64,000 bases of DNA from Colwellia sp. Arc7-D (GCF_003061515.1 NZ_CP028924.1:3968001-4032000), one strand, 5' to 3'; counted from the first letter of the stretch, positions 47,731 to 56,822 are shown. The notes: generated from the sequence alone by a model not told the origin. Translations and numbers: made by a program.

Positions 47731-48300
47731 TTTCTTCATATGTCTCTTTATATTCAATTATTTAAAAAATCGTCAACTCGATAGTAATCACCTGTGATTC
47801 CGCATTTCAAGTGCGCGAGGGTTCAAGTCCCTTTAGCCACCCCATTCTTTTATATATCATGTGTTTTCAATTACTTAAGAAATTCGCTAACTCGATCGTA
47901 ATCACCTGTGATTCCGCATTTCAAGTTCGCGAAGGTTCAAGTCCCTTTAGCCACCCCATTCTTTTATATATCATGTGTTTTCAATTACTTAAGAAATTCG
48001 TTAACTCGATCGTAATCACCTGTGATCCCGTATTTCAAGTGCGCGAGGGTTCAAGTCCCTTTAGCCACCCCATTTCTTTATATTTTTCTGTATATTCAAT
48101 TATTTAAAAAATCGTCAACTCGATAGTAACCACCTGTGATTCCGCATTTCAAGTGCGCGAGGATTCAAGTCCCTTTAGCCACCCCATTTATTTATATTTC
48201 TCTTTATATTCAATTATTTAAAAAATCACCAACTCGATCGTAATTAGCTGTGATTCCGCATTTCAAGTTCGCGAAGGTTCAAGTCCCTTTAACCACCCCA
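47731..48300 (+). repeat. Five tandem 114-bp repeats each ending in a tRNA-His 3' half
   Basis: Five units of exactly 114 bp directly follow tRNA-His (47731-47844, 47845-47958, 47959-48072, 48073-48186, 48187-48300). Each has an AT-rich 63-base spacer (with a conserved AACTCGAT core) and a 51-base segment that copies the tRNA from the anticodon GTG to CCA, but with its middle (GTTGTC) replaced by a 14-base insert of the type CATTTCAAGTGCGC. The last 26 bases are nearly identical to the tRNA T arm and acceptor end. Two spacer types occur (units 1, 4, 5 and units 2, 3). Some units have paired changes (TGCGCGAGG or TTCGCGAAG). The array resembles the rtT repeats after E. coli tyrT. An open frame across the units (38 codons per unit) is incidental. 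Confidence 0.95.
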
Positions 48301-48575
48301 TTTTTTCTTGCCTTTTCAAAACTCAAAACCTTTTAGCATTTTAATACTATAAATATCTATGTATTATCACTCCTTTGAAAATTCTATAGATATGTGAGGA
48401 AAAAGCTTACTTTATTAGATATATATCCATATTATTAACAATGCTGTTCAACCCTCGCATCGAGCTATGCTGTTATCTACTTTAACCATAAGAGCATCCT
48501 GTAAAGCGTTATAGCAAATAAATAGTCGTCGGGTATTAAGCACAATTTATCAATTTTTATTAAAGGCATATCAAG
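48301..48575. other. Intergenic region between repeat array and alginate lyase
   Basis: About 275 AT-rich bases. A short T run (ATTTTTTC) directly follows the last repeat and might help to end the tRNA transcript. No other gene or strong structure is seen; the alginate lyase promoter should lie in the second half. Confidence 0.4.
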
Positions 48576-49649
48576 ATGAAATTTATCCAAGTATTAAGTT
48601 CAGCAATAATAGGAACTATAGTGATTGCAGGTTGTGCTAAAAACACAATAAACGAAACATCGAGCAAGCCAATTCCTGCAGCTAAATTTGATTTATCAAC
48701 ATGGAAAATTACCATTCCGACAGATAATGATAATAATGGCAAAGTTGATCAGGTAAGCAAAATTGATATTCAAAATTATAGCCATCCTGATTATTTTTAC
48801 CTTGATGACGAAAATAATATGGTCTTTGCTACGCCCAATAAAGCCTTTACCACAGCCAATTCAAGCAACACACGGAGTGAACTGCATCAGTTATTAGGCG
48901 GACCTCAGTTAACAAACTATGCGCCAGGCAATAATTTCTCTTTAAAATCACACAAAAACGCTCAAAGTTATGCACAAATAGGCGGTAACTTACAGGCTAC
49001 AGTTAAAGTTAACCATGTCGCAAAACGCGCTACTTACCCAGAAAAAAATCCTGCTTATTCCGTTGTTGTAGGGCAAATTCACGCCACTAAAGATAAAACT
49101 ATCGTCGCTGAAGGAAATGGCTTTGGCTATGGTAATGAGCCGATAAAAATATATTTTAAAAAATGGCCAAATCATCAATATGGTTCAGTATTCTGGAATT
49201 ATGAACGCAACTTACCAAAAGCAGATCCTAACCGTGTAGATATTGCCTACCCAGTTTGGGGTGAATTGTGGAGTGAAAGCAATGAACCTGGTGAAAATGG
49301 CATAGCGTTAAACGAAGCGTTCAGCTATGAAATAAATGTCGTTGAAGATATTATGCACTTAACTTTTACAACCGCACGGCACAAGCCAGTTACCTTTCAA
49401 ATTAACTTAGCAAACAACATTGATGCTAACGGTAAAGTTGATAAATTCGACCATCCTCATGGCTACAAAGGTGATGCATTGTTTTTTAAAGCTGGTGCAT
49501 ATAATCAATGTAGCATTAAAGACGACCCTGGCTTTTGGTACCCTAAATGTTTAGGTACAGGTGACTGGAAAACTGATAAGAAAAATGGTGATTATGCGCA
49601 AGTGACCTTTACACGTTTAGTTACTGGCATGAGTAAAAAGCTGCAATAA
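48576..49649 (+). CDS. Polysaccharide lyase family 7 alginate lyase, lipoprotein
   Basis: A 357-residue alginate lyase of family PL7. It starts with a lipoprotein signal (lipobox VIAGC, Cys20), so it is anchored in the outer membrane or the periplasmic face. The three PL7 motifs are present in order: RSELHQ (residues 100-105), QIH (167-169) and FFKAGAYNQ (303-311), which holds the catalytic Tyr; the His of QIH is the base partner. QIH rather than QVH is mostly associated with guluronate-accepting enzymes. A cysteine pair in the last 50 residues may form a disulfide. It fits a life on brown-algal polysaccharide. There are no other alginate-use genes in the window; the gene is alone between tRNA-His-derived repeats. 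Confidence 0.93.
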   Translation: MKFIQVLSSAIIGTIVIAGCAKNTINETSSKPIPAAKFDLSTWKITIPTDNDNNGKVDQVSKIDIQNYSHPDYFYLDDENNMVFATPNKAFTTANSSNTRSELHQLLGGPQLTNYAPGNNFSLKSHKNAQSYAQIGGNLQATVKVNHVAKRATYPEKNPAYSVVVGQIHATKDKTIVAEGNGFGYGNEPIKIYFKKWPNHQYGSVFWNYERNLPKADPNRVDIAYPVWGELWSESNEPGENGIALNEAFSYEINVVEDIMHLTFTTARHKPVTFQINLANNIDANGKVDKFDHPHGYKGDALFFKAGAYNQCSIKDDPGFWYPKCLGTGDWKTDKKNGDYAQVTFTRLVTGMSKKLQ

Positions 49650-49712
49650 TGTAAACTTAACAATAATTCGGCTAAATAAAATGTAATCGTATTTTAGCTG
49701 ATTTAATAAATT

Positions 49713-49736
49713 GCCTCGTTAATCGGGGCTTTTTAT
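49713..49736 (+). terminator. Rho-independent terminator after the alginate lyase gene
   Basis: GCCTCG (49713-49718) pairs, with one G-T pair, with CGGGGC (49724-49729) around a five-base loop, followed by TTTTTATT. It lies about 65 bases after the stop codon. Confidence 0.8.
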
Positions 49737-50174
49737 TATAACGAGAATAAAATGATTCATGTGATGGTAACGACAACTAATACCATTTAACTGACCCGTA
49801 CTTCGCCGTGTATTGATCAAAAAACCTTCTTATTTGGCTAGTGTATTTGACTTTATTTATGCTTACATACTTTCCTTACTGCACTTACATGGGCTGATTA
49901 ATACAAGCCATTATTTAAAATGTATTTTTTATGTTTTAGCTCATTAGTCATGCTTATCAACTCCACGAAGTCTAAAAATAAGTTTGGCTAAATCGGTATC
50001 AGCGGCTTTAATTAAAGGTAGATTTACTCTCCTAATTTAACCTTTATTGATAACACACAGGTGAGGAGCCATACCATTCGTTTGCAAGTCGAAGCGAGAA
50101 TACTCTTGTTCATGTCAGCGCCGTGCATGTGTTGTGGTAAGTTTAATTTATACAATCTAGATTCAAGGAAAATG
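49737..50174. other. Intergenic region before the lysozyme-like gene
   Basis: About 440 bases without a gene that I can support. A frame is open from 50061 into the lysozyme-like gene, but the first 38 codons do not resemble a signal peptide and a ribosome site lies only before the later ATG. Confidence 0.4.
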
Positions 50175-50735
50175 ATGAAATTAAAATATTTTGCTCTATA
50201 TGGCTTAATTACTTTGCTTGGCGCTTGTAGCCAAACGCCTAGAGTGTCGGATCAGTCTACCCCATCTAATCAATCGTCATCGATAACAAAAAATGACCCG
50301 AGCATGTTTAAAACAAACCGCGCCTGCATTAATATTATTAAAGAATTTGAAGGAGTTCGCCTCAATGCTTATAGAGGTCTCTCAGGTGCTTTCCTCATAG
50401 GTTACGGTCATATGGCTGATGTTCACAAAGGAATGAAGATATCGCAAAAGCAAGCGGAGAAGTTGCTAAAAGAAGATTTAAATCGATTTGAAAAAGACGT
50501 TGCCCGACATGTTAAAGTGCCGATAACAGAAAATCAGTTTAGTGCAATGGTTTGCCTCTCGTATAATATTGGTAGTGGTAATTTTTATAAGTCGACAGTA
50601 CTGAAAAAAATTAACAACAATTTACCGATAGAAGCAGCTGATGCCATTTTAATGTGGAATAAAGTTAATAAAAAGGTAAACCTTCATCAAGTTAAACGTA
50701 GAAAAATGGAAAGAGCTTTATTTATTAAGCCTTAA
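50175..50735 (+). CDS. GH24 phage-type lysozyme-like lipoprotein with altered catalytic site
   Basis: A 186-residue protein with a lipoprotein signal (MKLKYFALYGLITLLGAC; lipobox LGAC) and a domain like T4/P21-type endolysins (GH24): FEGVRLNAYRGLSGAFLIGY, then KISQKQAEKLLKEDLNRFEKD, and ENQFSAMVCLSYNIGSG in the normal order. The catalytic glutamate is kept, but the normal Asp nine residues later is Gly and the Thr fifteen residues later is Leu, so the usual E-D-T triad is incomplete. It may bind or act on peptidoglycan in another way or be inactive. The ATG at 50175 has an AAGGA site in front; 50172 is possible. A tRNA-His-type repeat lies 140 bases downstream. Confidence 0.82.
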   Translation: MKLKYFALYGLITLLGACSQTPRVSDQSTPSNQSSSITKNDPSMFKTNRACINIIKEFEGVRLNAYRGLSGAFLIGYGHMADVHKGMKISQKQAEKLLKEDLNRFEKDVARHVKVPITENQFSAMVCLSYNIGSGNFYKSTVLKKINNNLPIEAADAILMWNKVNKKVNLHQVKRRKMERALFIKP

Positions 50736-50871
50736 ATAGCCATACATAATAAATAAAGGGTAAGTTGTACATCACCACAAATTACCCTTAAATCCAAGCT
50801 ATTACATGAACAAAACCCGTAATATCTAGCTTGATACACATTAATCCTACTAAACCCTCGACGACCTAGTT

Positions 50872-50919
50872 GTGATTCCGATATTTCAAGTGCACGAGGC
50901 TTTAAGTCCCGCCACCCCA
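50872..50919 (+). repeat. Isolated copy of the tRNA-His 3'-half repeat
   Basis: GTGATTCCG, a TATTTCAAGTGCACGAGG segment, then TTTAAGTCCC and GCCACCCCA repeat the tRNA-like part of the 114-bp units, including the non-tRNA insert, with a few changes and a small deletion. So it comes from the repeat unit and not directly from the tRNA. It lies about 2.6 kb after the array, beyond the alginate lyase and lysozyme-like genes. Confidence 0.85.
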
Positions 50920-51029
50920 TTCTTTTTATTTTTAAATTAAAACCTCAAAAACTTGAGTATACAGCCACTTCATTATTATGTAGCTGGATCAAATTTAGAT
51001 TTCCTCAAGTATTCTTCTGGTTTAAATCT

Positions 51030-53141
51030 CTAATAATACGTACTGAGCGTTAGTAATAATATTGTCGAAGATAATACCGGCCAATAGCCGAATGATAACA
51101 ACTTAAACCACCGGTGGTTCTTATGACTACTTCGCTCATTTTTAAAATATTGATGCCCTATGACCATGACACTGAATATAATTAAGTACAAAAGAAAATA
51201 AAAATATTCAAAATAAACAACTTCTGAAATTGAAAGACGTTCACGCATACTATAATGTGCAAGTAGTATAGTGAAAGCTATAGCGATAATATTATCTCTG
51301 ATTTCGCCATAGGAAGAATACGGAATGGTTTGAAGAGTAATAAACAAAATGCTCGCTATAATCATGAAAGGTAGTAGCGAGGTAACAAATGGGCTTATAA
51401 AGTTTCTTTCGATCATAATGCTGTAATATAACTCAGGTGTTTTACCTTGGGTATTAAAACCCGACAGTCCAAAGTTACTATTATATTGGTGGTATATATA
51501 ATTAAAGTTACTTGCTTTTAACGACCAGCCATTAAGTACAATGTCATCTATTATCGCCATATTAGCACCAGGCCCAATCTGACTATAAGACTCAAAATCA
51601 GGTACTAAAACAACCCCCTTGCCAAACTGTCCAGGCCATAGTCTAATCCACACATTTTTTTGATCAAAAGGATACTTAAAGTAATCAAAAGATTGACGAA
51701 GTTGTGCGTTAAATCTCCAGCCAATTAACTCTTCGCCACTAGTCGAACTTTCACGATACACTTCAACGACTTCAGAGCTTACGGCTTCAGGGAGTAAAAA
51801 TGGCTTACGCTCATGCGGTGCTATTTGAGGGGGAAATTTATGCCAAACAAAACCAGTAATTTTTACATTATTCGCGGTGATAAATTCTAGTGATTCTACC
51901 GCTATACCCGTAGGTAAAAATATGGAGTTCGGTAGGCGCATGTCATGCAACCTTTGTGTTAAACCTTGTTCAAAAGCCTCTCTTTGAGCAATACTTGAAA
52001 CAGTGATAGAGCTTACACCTCCCTCTACTGGGTATACTCTAGCTAATACCCAAACCAAAATTGTCGCCAGCATAAACAAAGAAGCCACAAACACTGAAAT
52101 GCTCCATAGCACTTCAAAGTTGTTAACAAACACAATATACAAAAAGCTAGCAAGCAGTATACTCAACACTCCCCAAACAATAAGTTCAATGTTGGATCTT
52201 CTAATAGTATCAGCGTTCGCTTTAAAGGCATCGGCAGAAACTTTAGTAATAAGTGTCCAGTCAGTATTTGCCACTTTAGTACAAGCAATAAGGTATGTCT
52301 GGGATGACTCTTGTTCGACACTGTGAATACGCACCCCGTTGTAGTCGCTCCCTATACATTGGTCAGCGGTGGTTAAAAAATTGAATTCTGGCACTTTTAC
52401 TAAAGTACTCACATCATTATCGCCTCGCACAACTGAAGAAATAGGGTGAGAGATCAATTTTCCTTTATTAGAAAATAGCATTGCATAACCATCAATTTCA
52501 AAGGGAAATTTTTTAAGTTCAGTAGTCAAAAAACTTAATGATACGTCTGAAGGGATCACACCTATGGGTTTTTCACCGTTAATTTTTGCTGACGCAGATT
52601 CATAAAAAGGCACTGAGAATGTTGTCATATGTACGCCATTATTTTCAAAGTATGGCTCTGTCCATAATGACCTTCCTTGCATTGGCGCGTGATACCATTC
52701 ATATTGCTCTAAATCTTTATCGTAATACGTTAAATTAGAGTAAGTATTTGTTTCGCTAATACGCTGGTAATAGGGGCTAAAATATTGTCGCTCTGGCGAG
52801 AAATAAAAGGGCTTAAAGGTAACATTTAAAGTGAATAACTCTTTGTTTTTCTCAAACTCTGCTTTTAATATACTTTCAATATTTTGTTTATTTTTACTCG
52901 CCGTCACTATTTCTGAAAACCTAATGACGTGCTGTTGAATTTTTAACAGTTTTTGACTAATTTGCGCTGCAGACTCGCTTGTTTGTTTAACTACAGTGTT
53001 TTTCATCGACAGATGAAATGCGACAGAGTCATTTTTTAATGCAATATAACTAGAAATGGTTATGCCTACCGTAACCACAGTTAACAAACTTAATATTAAG
53101 AGAAAAAAGTAACGCTTATTTTTCGAGTGTTTTTCAGCCAT
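51030..53141 (-). CDS. Cache-type sensor fused to a pentameric ligand-gated ion channel-like core
   Basis: A protein of about 703 residues (706 from a TTG at 53150). Order of parts: one transmembrane helix (about 13-33), a periplasmic double-Cache-like sensor (about 40-305, with YYDKDLEQYEWYHAP and SLWTEPYFENNGVHMTTFSVP), two transmembrane helices (about 320-342 and 348-371), a beta-rich domain (about 380-580) with YPFDQ (about 493-497), then four transmembrane helices (about 586-606, 620-636, 645-668 and 688-705). A beta sandwich with the Y/F-P-F/M-D loop followed by four helices is the layout of prokaryotic Cys-loop-like (Pro-loop) channels. Cache domains bind small ligands. It is the last gene of the pilus operon. 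The channel call is inferred from pattern, not from a search. Confidence 0.6.
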   Translation of the reverse strand: MAEKHSKNKRYFFLLILSLLTVVTVGITISSYIALKNDSVAFHLSMKNTVVKQTSESAAQISQKLLKIQQHVIRFSEIVTASKNKQNIESILKAEFEKNKELFTLNVTFKPFYFSPERQYFSPYYQRISETNTYSNLTYYDKDLEQYEWYHAPMQGRSLWTEPYFENNGVHMTTFSVPFYESASAKINGEKPIGVIPSDVSLSFLTTELKKFPFEIDGYAMLFSNKGKLISHPISSVVRGDNDVSTLVKVPEFNFLTTADQCIGSDYNGVRIHSVEQESSQTYLIACTKVANTDWTLITKVSADAFKANADTIRRSNIELIVWGVLSILLASFLYIVFVNNFEVLWSISVFVASLFMLATILVWVLARVYPVEGGVSSITVSSIAQREAFEQGLTQRLHDMRLPNSIFLPTGIAVESLEFITANNVKITGFVWHKFPPQIAPHERKPFLLPEAVSSEVVEVYRESSTSGEELIGWRFNAQLRQSFDYFKYPFDQKNVWIRLWPGQFGKGVVLVPDFESYSQIGPGANMAIIDDIVLNGWSLKASNFNYIYHQYNSNFGLSGFNTQGKTPELYYSIMIERNFISPFVTSLLPFMIIASILFITLQTIPYSSYGEIRDNIIAIAFTILLAHYSMRERLSISEVVYFEYFYFLLYLIIFSVMVIGHQYFKNERSSHKNHRWFKLLSFGYWPVLSSTILLLTLSTYY

Positions 53142-53156
53142 TTCAACCAACTTTTT

Positions 53157-53936
53157 TTAAAATTTAATGTAATTATTTGGTACTGTAAAAAAAGTTGATG
53201 AAGTACTAACATTTTTAATATCCACTAGCTTTTGGTTATAAACTGATTTTTTATCTGGTGACGTCATCAATAAAGCTAGTTCCGATTTATCATGTAATAA
53301 TTTAGCTTTGACACCAGACATGCTTAACATTCTTTGTCGAAATTTATTATAGTTTTGAATAAATTCCACGGGAATACCTAGCGCCTTCTGATCTGACAAA
53401 CATAGTGTAAGTATTGGGGTAGCGTCTATAAAAGCATGATGCACTTTGCATCGTTTTCCAGCAACTCGTTTAAGCGCAGATGTTGGTTTTACTTTAATAT
53501 TTTCATTCAACTTTTTCTGTTGTGTAAATTGCTGGTTAACCGCATCGAATTTTTTATTTGCTTGATTTAGGTCTGCCAGCGCCTTATCCATTTTTTTTCT
53601 ATCTTCTTTAGTTAAGTGTTGCGCAAATTCTGGAGAGTTACTAAAACGCTGGATCATTGTTTTTACTGATTTCATTTCATACGACAAACTTGAGATCATT
53701 GTCTGGTTTATTTCTCGATAACGTTCTGCTTGCCCCATGACTATATACAGTTTATCCACCTTCGCTAAATATAAATAATAGGTGCCTAATCCTAACTCCA
53801 TTCTCACGCCATGTTGGTTAACTATAACATTCTGTTTTATATCTCCTGATTTTTGGGAGCTATCAAACTGCATCAGTACTGCACCAAAGCTTGAAAATGA
53901 CCACAATAATAAAAACAACGCTATCGATTTTTTCAT
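53157..53936 (-). CDS. Exported protein of unknown function in the pilus operon
   Basis: A 259-residue protein with a signal peptide (MKKSIALFLLLWSFSSFGA, residues 1-19) and an otherwise soluble, basic, mostly helical body. The middle (about 115-150, KMDKALADLNQANKKFDAVN) looks like a coiled coil. Two cysteines (in GKRCKVHHAF and ILTLCLSD) could form a disulfide in the periplasm. I do not recognise a family. The start lies directly at the end of mshG and the stop lies six bases before the sensor/channel gene, so it belongs to this operon. Confidence 0.7.
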   Translation of the reverse strand: MKKSIALFLLLWSFSSFGAVLMQFDSSQKSGDIKQNVIVNQHGVRMELGLGTYYLYLAKVDKLYIVMGQAERYREINQTMISSLSYEMKSVKTMIQRFSNSPEFAQHLTKEDRKKMDKALADLNQANKKFDAVNQQFTQQKKLNENIKVKPTSALKRVAGKRCKVHHAFIDATPILTLCLSDQKALGIPVEFIQNYNKFRQRMLSMSGVKAKLLHDKSELALLMTSPDKKSVYNQKLVDIKNVSTSSTFFTVPNNYIKF

Positions 53937-53937
53937 A

Positions 53938-55169
53938 TTAACCCGTCACACTCCCAATTAAATCGTAAACAGGTAAAAACAACGCCACAATCATAAACAA
54001 CATAAAGCCCCAACAAAAACTACAGACATCGGTTCAATCATCAATTTAAATTTATCAATCGCATCTTGTAATTTAGTCGCATAATCACTCGCAATAAATT
54101 CCATTTGCTCTGACAAGCGTCCACTATTTTCACCGGTTGCAATCATTCTAATTAAAACAGGAGGGAAACCACCAACGGATTTAAATTGGGTCGAAAGCCG
54201 ATTACCAGCCTCAATTCCAACTTTAATTTTACCCATTTTTTCACTGTAAATAGGATTACTTACCGCATCAGAAATAATACCTAACGAATTTCGAATATCA
54301 ATACCTGACTTTGACAACAAAGCAAAATACTCAAATATATAAGATAAGTTAGATTGGATAATTAAATTAGCGAAAACAGGGGTTTTAAGAACGAATGCAG
54401 CCCATTTATATTGAAACAAAACACTTCTTTTATACATTTGTACAATACACAATATAACAACAATAAAGCCGGCAAGATATGTTGGTCCCTGCGTTGTAAT
54501 TATCTCAGACGCATCTAAAACAGCTACTGTAATTGCCGGTAATTCAACCTGCATAGCCACAAACAACTCCATCATATTCGGCACCGTATAGTGGAGCCAG
54601 AAAAAACAAGCACCCAGCGCGAAAACTAACACAAATAACGGATACATTAAGGCTTTATTAATATCGACAAATATTCTATCAATTTTAATTAAATGCTGTG
54701 CAGCATCCATCAACGTAGTATCTAACCGACCAGTTTCCTCTCCAACTTTAGCCATATAAAACACAGTCTTAGGAAATATATCCATGTGGCGCTCAATACT
54801 AACAGATAGACTTACCCCTGACTCTACCGCACTTTTAATATCTAAAATTACAAAAGATAAATAAGGATTTGAGCCGTTTTCAGATGACTCAGTTAATGCC
54901 TCTAATATAGGAACACCTGATTTAAGCATAATGGCCAAGTTTCGAAGAAACTCTGCTATATCGCCACGTTTAATTTGTCTTTTATAATAACTATTTCTAA
55001 CCAAATATATCGGCTTTAAGAGCGCTGGAATCAAAGAAACCGATATCACCATTGAACCATTACGCTCTAAATATTCGTGTGCTGCAATGGGGGTATCTAC
55101 AGGAATATCCGTTACATTTTCTTCTGCCTGACCAGCTGTTGTTAATATTTTATATCTAAACAATGCCAT
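53938..55169 (-). pseudogene. mshG: Type IV pilus/type II secretion inner-membrane platform protein (GspF/PilC, MshG type), C-terminal frameshift
   Basis: The platform protein of the pilus machine, with two GspF repeats (about residues 70-190 and 275-390). Conserved are IAEFLRNLAIMLKSGVPILEAL (about 66-88), YMAKVGEETGRLDTTL (about 132), FEYFALLSKSGIDIRNSL (about 277) and RMIATGENSGRLSEQM (about 340). The frame ends at 53991 as VFVGALCCL in the middle of the last membrane helix. In the next frame the missing end follows (FMIVALFLPVYDLIGSVTG, stop at 53938), exactly as in other GspF proteins (total about 410 residues). So one base appears to be missing near 53997-54005. Sequencing error or true truncation cannot be told apart here. 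Confidence 0.88.
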
Positions 55170-55181
55170 GATATTTCCTTT

Positions 55182-56822
55182 TTATTCCGGTTTTGGCGCT
55201 AAATAAATAACTTCTGACACACTGGTATTGCCGGCTAGCACTTTCTTTTTAGCTACTTCATAAGCCGTTACCATGCCAGCAGCCAAAGCTTTCTCTTGAA
55301 TTTCAACTACTGTTGAGTTGGTTTCATATGCAGCCAAAAAGTCAGGGCTTACAGGTAATATTTCATATAAAGTATCGCGACCAATAAACCCAGTGTCAGA
55401 GCAATGTTCACAGCCTTTACCTTTTCTCAACAAACGATTTTCATCAATGTCCAGATATTCCATATCTTCCGCTGTGGGTTTAACCATCTCAGCACAACTA
55501 CCGCACACTCTTCTAATCAGTCTTTGCGATATACACCCAACCAATGAATCAGTAATCATGTGCAAAGGCACACCTAAAGACAGTAAGCGAGGAACAATAC
55601 CCATGACATTATTGGTATGCAGAGTAGAAAGCACTAAGTGACCTGTTTCTGCCGCTGTAATAGCTGTTTTCGCTGTTTCAGCGTCTCGAATTTCACCAAC
55701 TAAAATCACATCAGGATCATGACGTAAGAAATGTCTTATAGCGCTTGAAAACGTATAACCAGCGGCATTATTCACCTGTGTCTGCCTAACCAGAGGTATA
55801 CGATATTCAATAGGGTCCTCAACCGTTAAAACGTTTTTATCAAGTAAATCGACGTTTCTCAATCCAGCGTGTAACGTGGTTGTTTTACCTGAGCCAGTAG
55901 GCCCTGTAATTAAGAATATACCGGCTGGATGTTTAAATATGCGATTGATAATGGATAAATGTTCTTCTTCATAACCTAAATCTCGCAACACTTTTGCTTC
56001 ATGGTTACGAGGTAATAAACGCATAACAACATTTTCACCTTCAGAACAAATAATTGTCGACACACGAATATCAAAAACATCTTCATTAAGCTTTACATCA
56101 AAAGCGCCATCTTGTGGTAAACGAAATTCGGCAATATCCATAGAAGAGCGTAATTTAATGGTCGCTGTCAATCGATGTAATCGCTTATCTAACGAGAACA
56201 TAGAATGCATAACGCCATCTATTCGAAATGCTACGTTAATTGAAGTATCCATTGGACGCACATGAATATCAGTACAACGTTTTTTAACAGCAAGGTGAAT
56301 AATATGGCTAAGTAAATCATCCAATGTTCTTACCGCATTTTCGTCCTGCAAAACATTATTAACCTCACGACTGATAACGTCTTCTATGGGGTTGTCTAAC
56401 GAAAAGTAGTAATGGTATAAAGTTTTTTGAATCCCTTTAGCATCAGAATAAAATTGTTTTACTTTTAAGTGTGATTGCTTTGAGACCGCTTCACGTACAA
56501 TATTTTCATTCTTTTCAGAGCTGGCTAACACAATTTCATTTCCATCTATGGCGATCGGAATAAAATTATTTCGTGAACAAAAGTTAAAATTAAAAAGCTT
56601 TAGCGCCGCTAAAGAAGGCAGTATTTTATCACTGTCAATGTACTCGAGTCCGACCAGCTCAGCGGTCAATTCCGCAACTTGCTTTCGGGTTAACATACCT
56701 AGCTTTTCAAGAACTTCGCCAATAGGCTTATTGGTAACATGACTTTCATGTTGAGCAAAATTTAATTGCTTTTGGCTCACATAGTGACGACTTAATAATA
56801 TTTCATTTAATTGTTCAAGCAT
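55182..56822 (-). CDS. mshE: Type IV pilus/MSHA extension ATPase (GspE/PilB, MshE type)
   Basis: A 546-residue assembly ATPase. The N-terminal MshEN/GspE_N domain (about 1-140) is followed by the GspE core: Walker A GPTGSGKTTTLHAG (about residue 310), Asp box VLTVEDPIEY, Walker B DPDVILVGEIRDAETA (about 370) and the His box TAAETGHLVLSTLHTNN. A tetracysteine zinc site lies at CGSCAEM (about 441) and CEHCSDTGF (about 473). MshE of Vibrio binds cyclic di-GMP through MshEN; the motif here (GEVLEKLGMLTRKQVAEL) is similar but lacks the typical Arg, so binding is unsure. The start overlaps the upstream gene by eight bases. Confidence 0.92.
   Translation of the reverse strand: MLEQLNEILLSRHYVSQKQLNFAQHESHVTNKPIGEVLEKLGMLTRKQVAELTAELVGLEYIDSDKILPSLAALKLFNFNFCSRNNFIPIAIDGNEIVLASSEKNENIVREAVSKQSHLKVKQFYSDAKGIQKTLYHYYFSLDNPIEDVISREVNNVLQDENAVRTLDDLLSHIIHLAVKKRCTDIHVRPMDTSINVAFRIDGVMHSMFSLDKRLHRLTATIKLRSSMDIAEFRLPQDGAFDVKLNEDVFDIRVSTIICSEGENVVMRLLPRNHEAKVLRDLGYEEEHLSIINRIFKHPAGIFLITGPTGSGKTTTLHAGLRNVDLLDKNVLTVEDPIEYRIPLVRQTQVNNAAGYTFSSAIRHFLRHDPDVILVGEIRDAETAKTAITAAETGHLVLSTLHTNNVMGIVPRLLSLGVPLHMITDSLVGCISQRLIRRVCGSCAEMVKPTAEDMEYLDIDENRLLRKGKGCEHCSDTGFIGRDTLYEILPVSPDFLAAYETNSTVVEIQEKALAAGMVTAYEVAKKKVLAGNTSVSEVIYLAPKPE

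Noticed and set aside
47811..48107. Open frame of 98 codons across the tRNA-His repeats, with a repeating 38-residue unit
   Set aside because: It arises because 114 is a multiple of three and the frame is open in the repeats. It has no ribosome site or protein-like composition. A similar incidental frame (tpr) lies in the E. coli tyrT repeats.
47731..48300. CRISPR array
   Set aside because: The units are 114 bp, the 'spacers' are themselves similar between units, and the repeated part is derived from tRNA-His. No cas genes are near.
50061..50174. N-terminal extension of the lysozyme-like protein
   Set aside because: The ribosome site and lipoprotein signal support the later ATG at 50175; the upstream codons contain no signal features.
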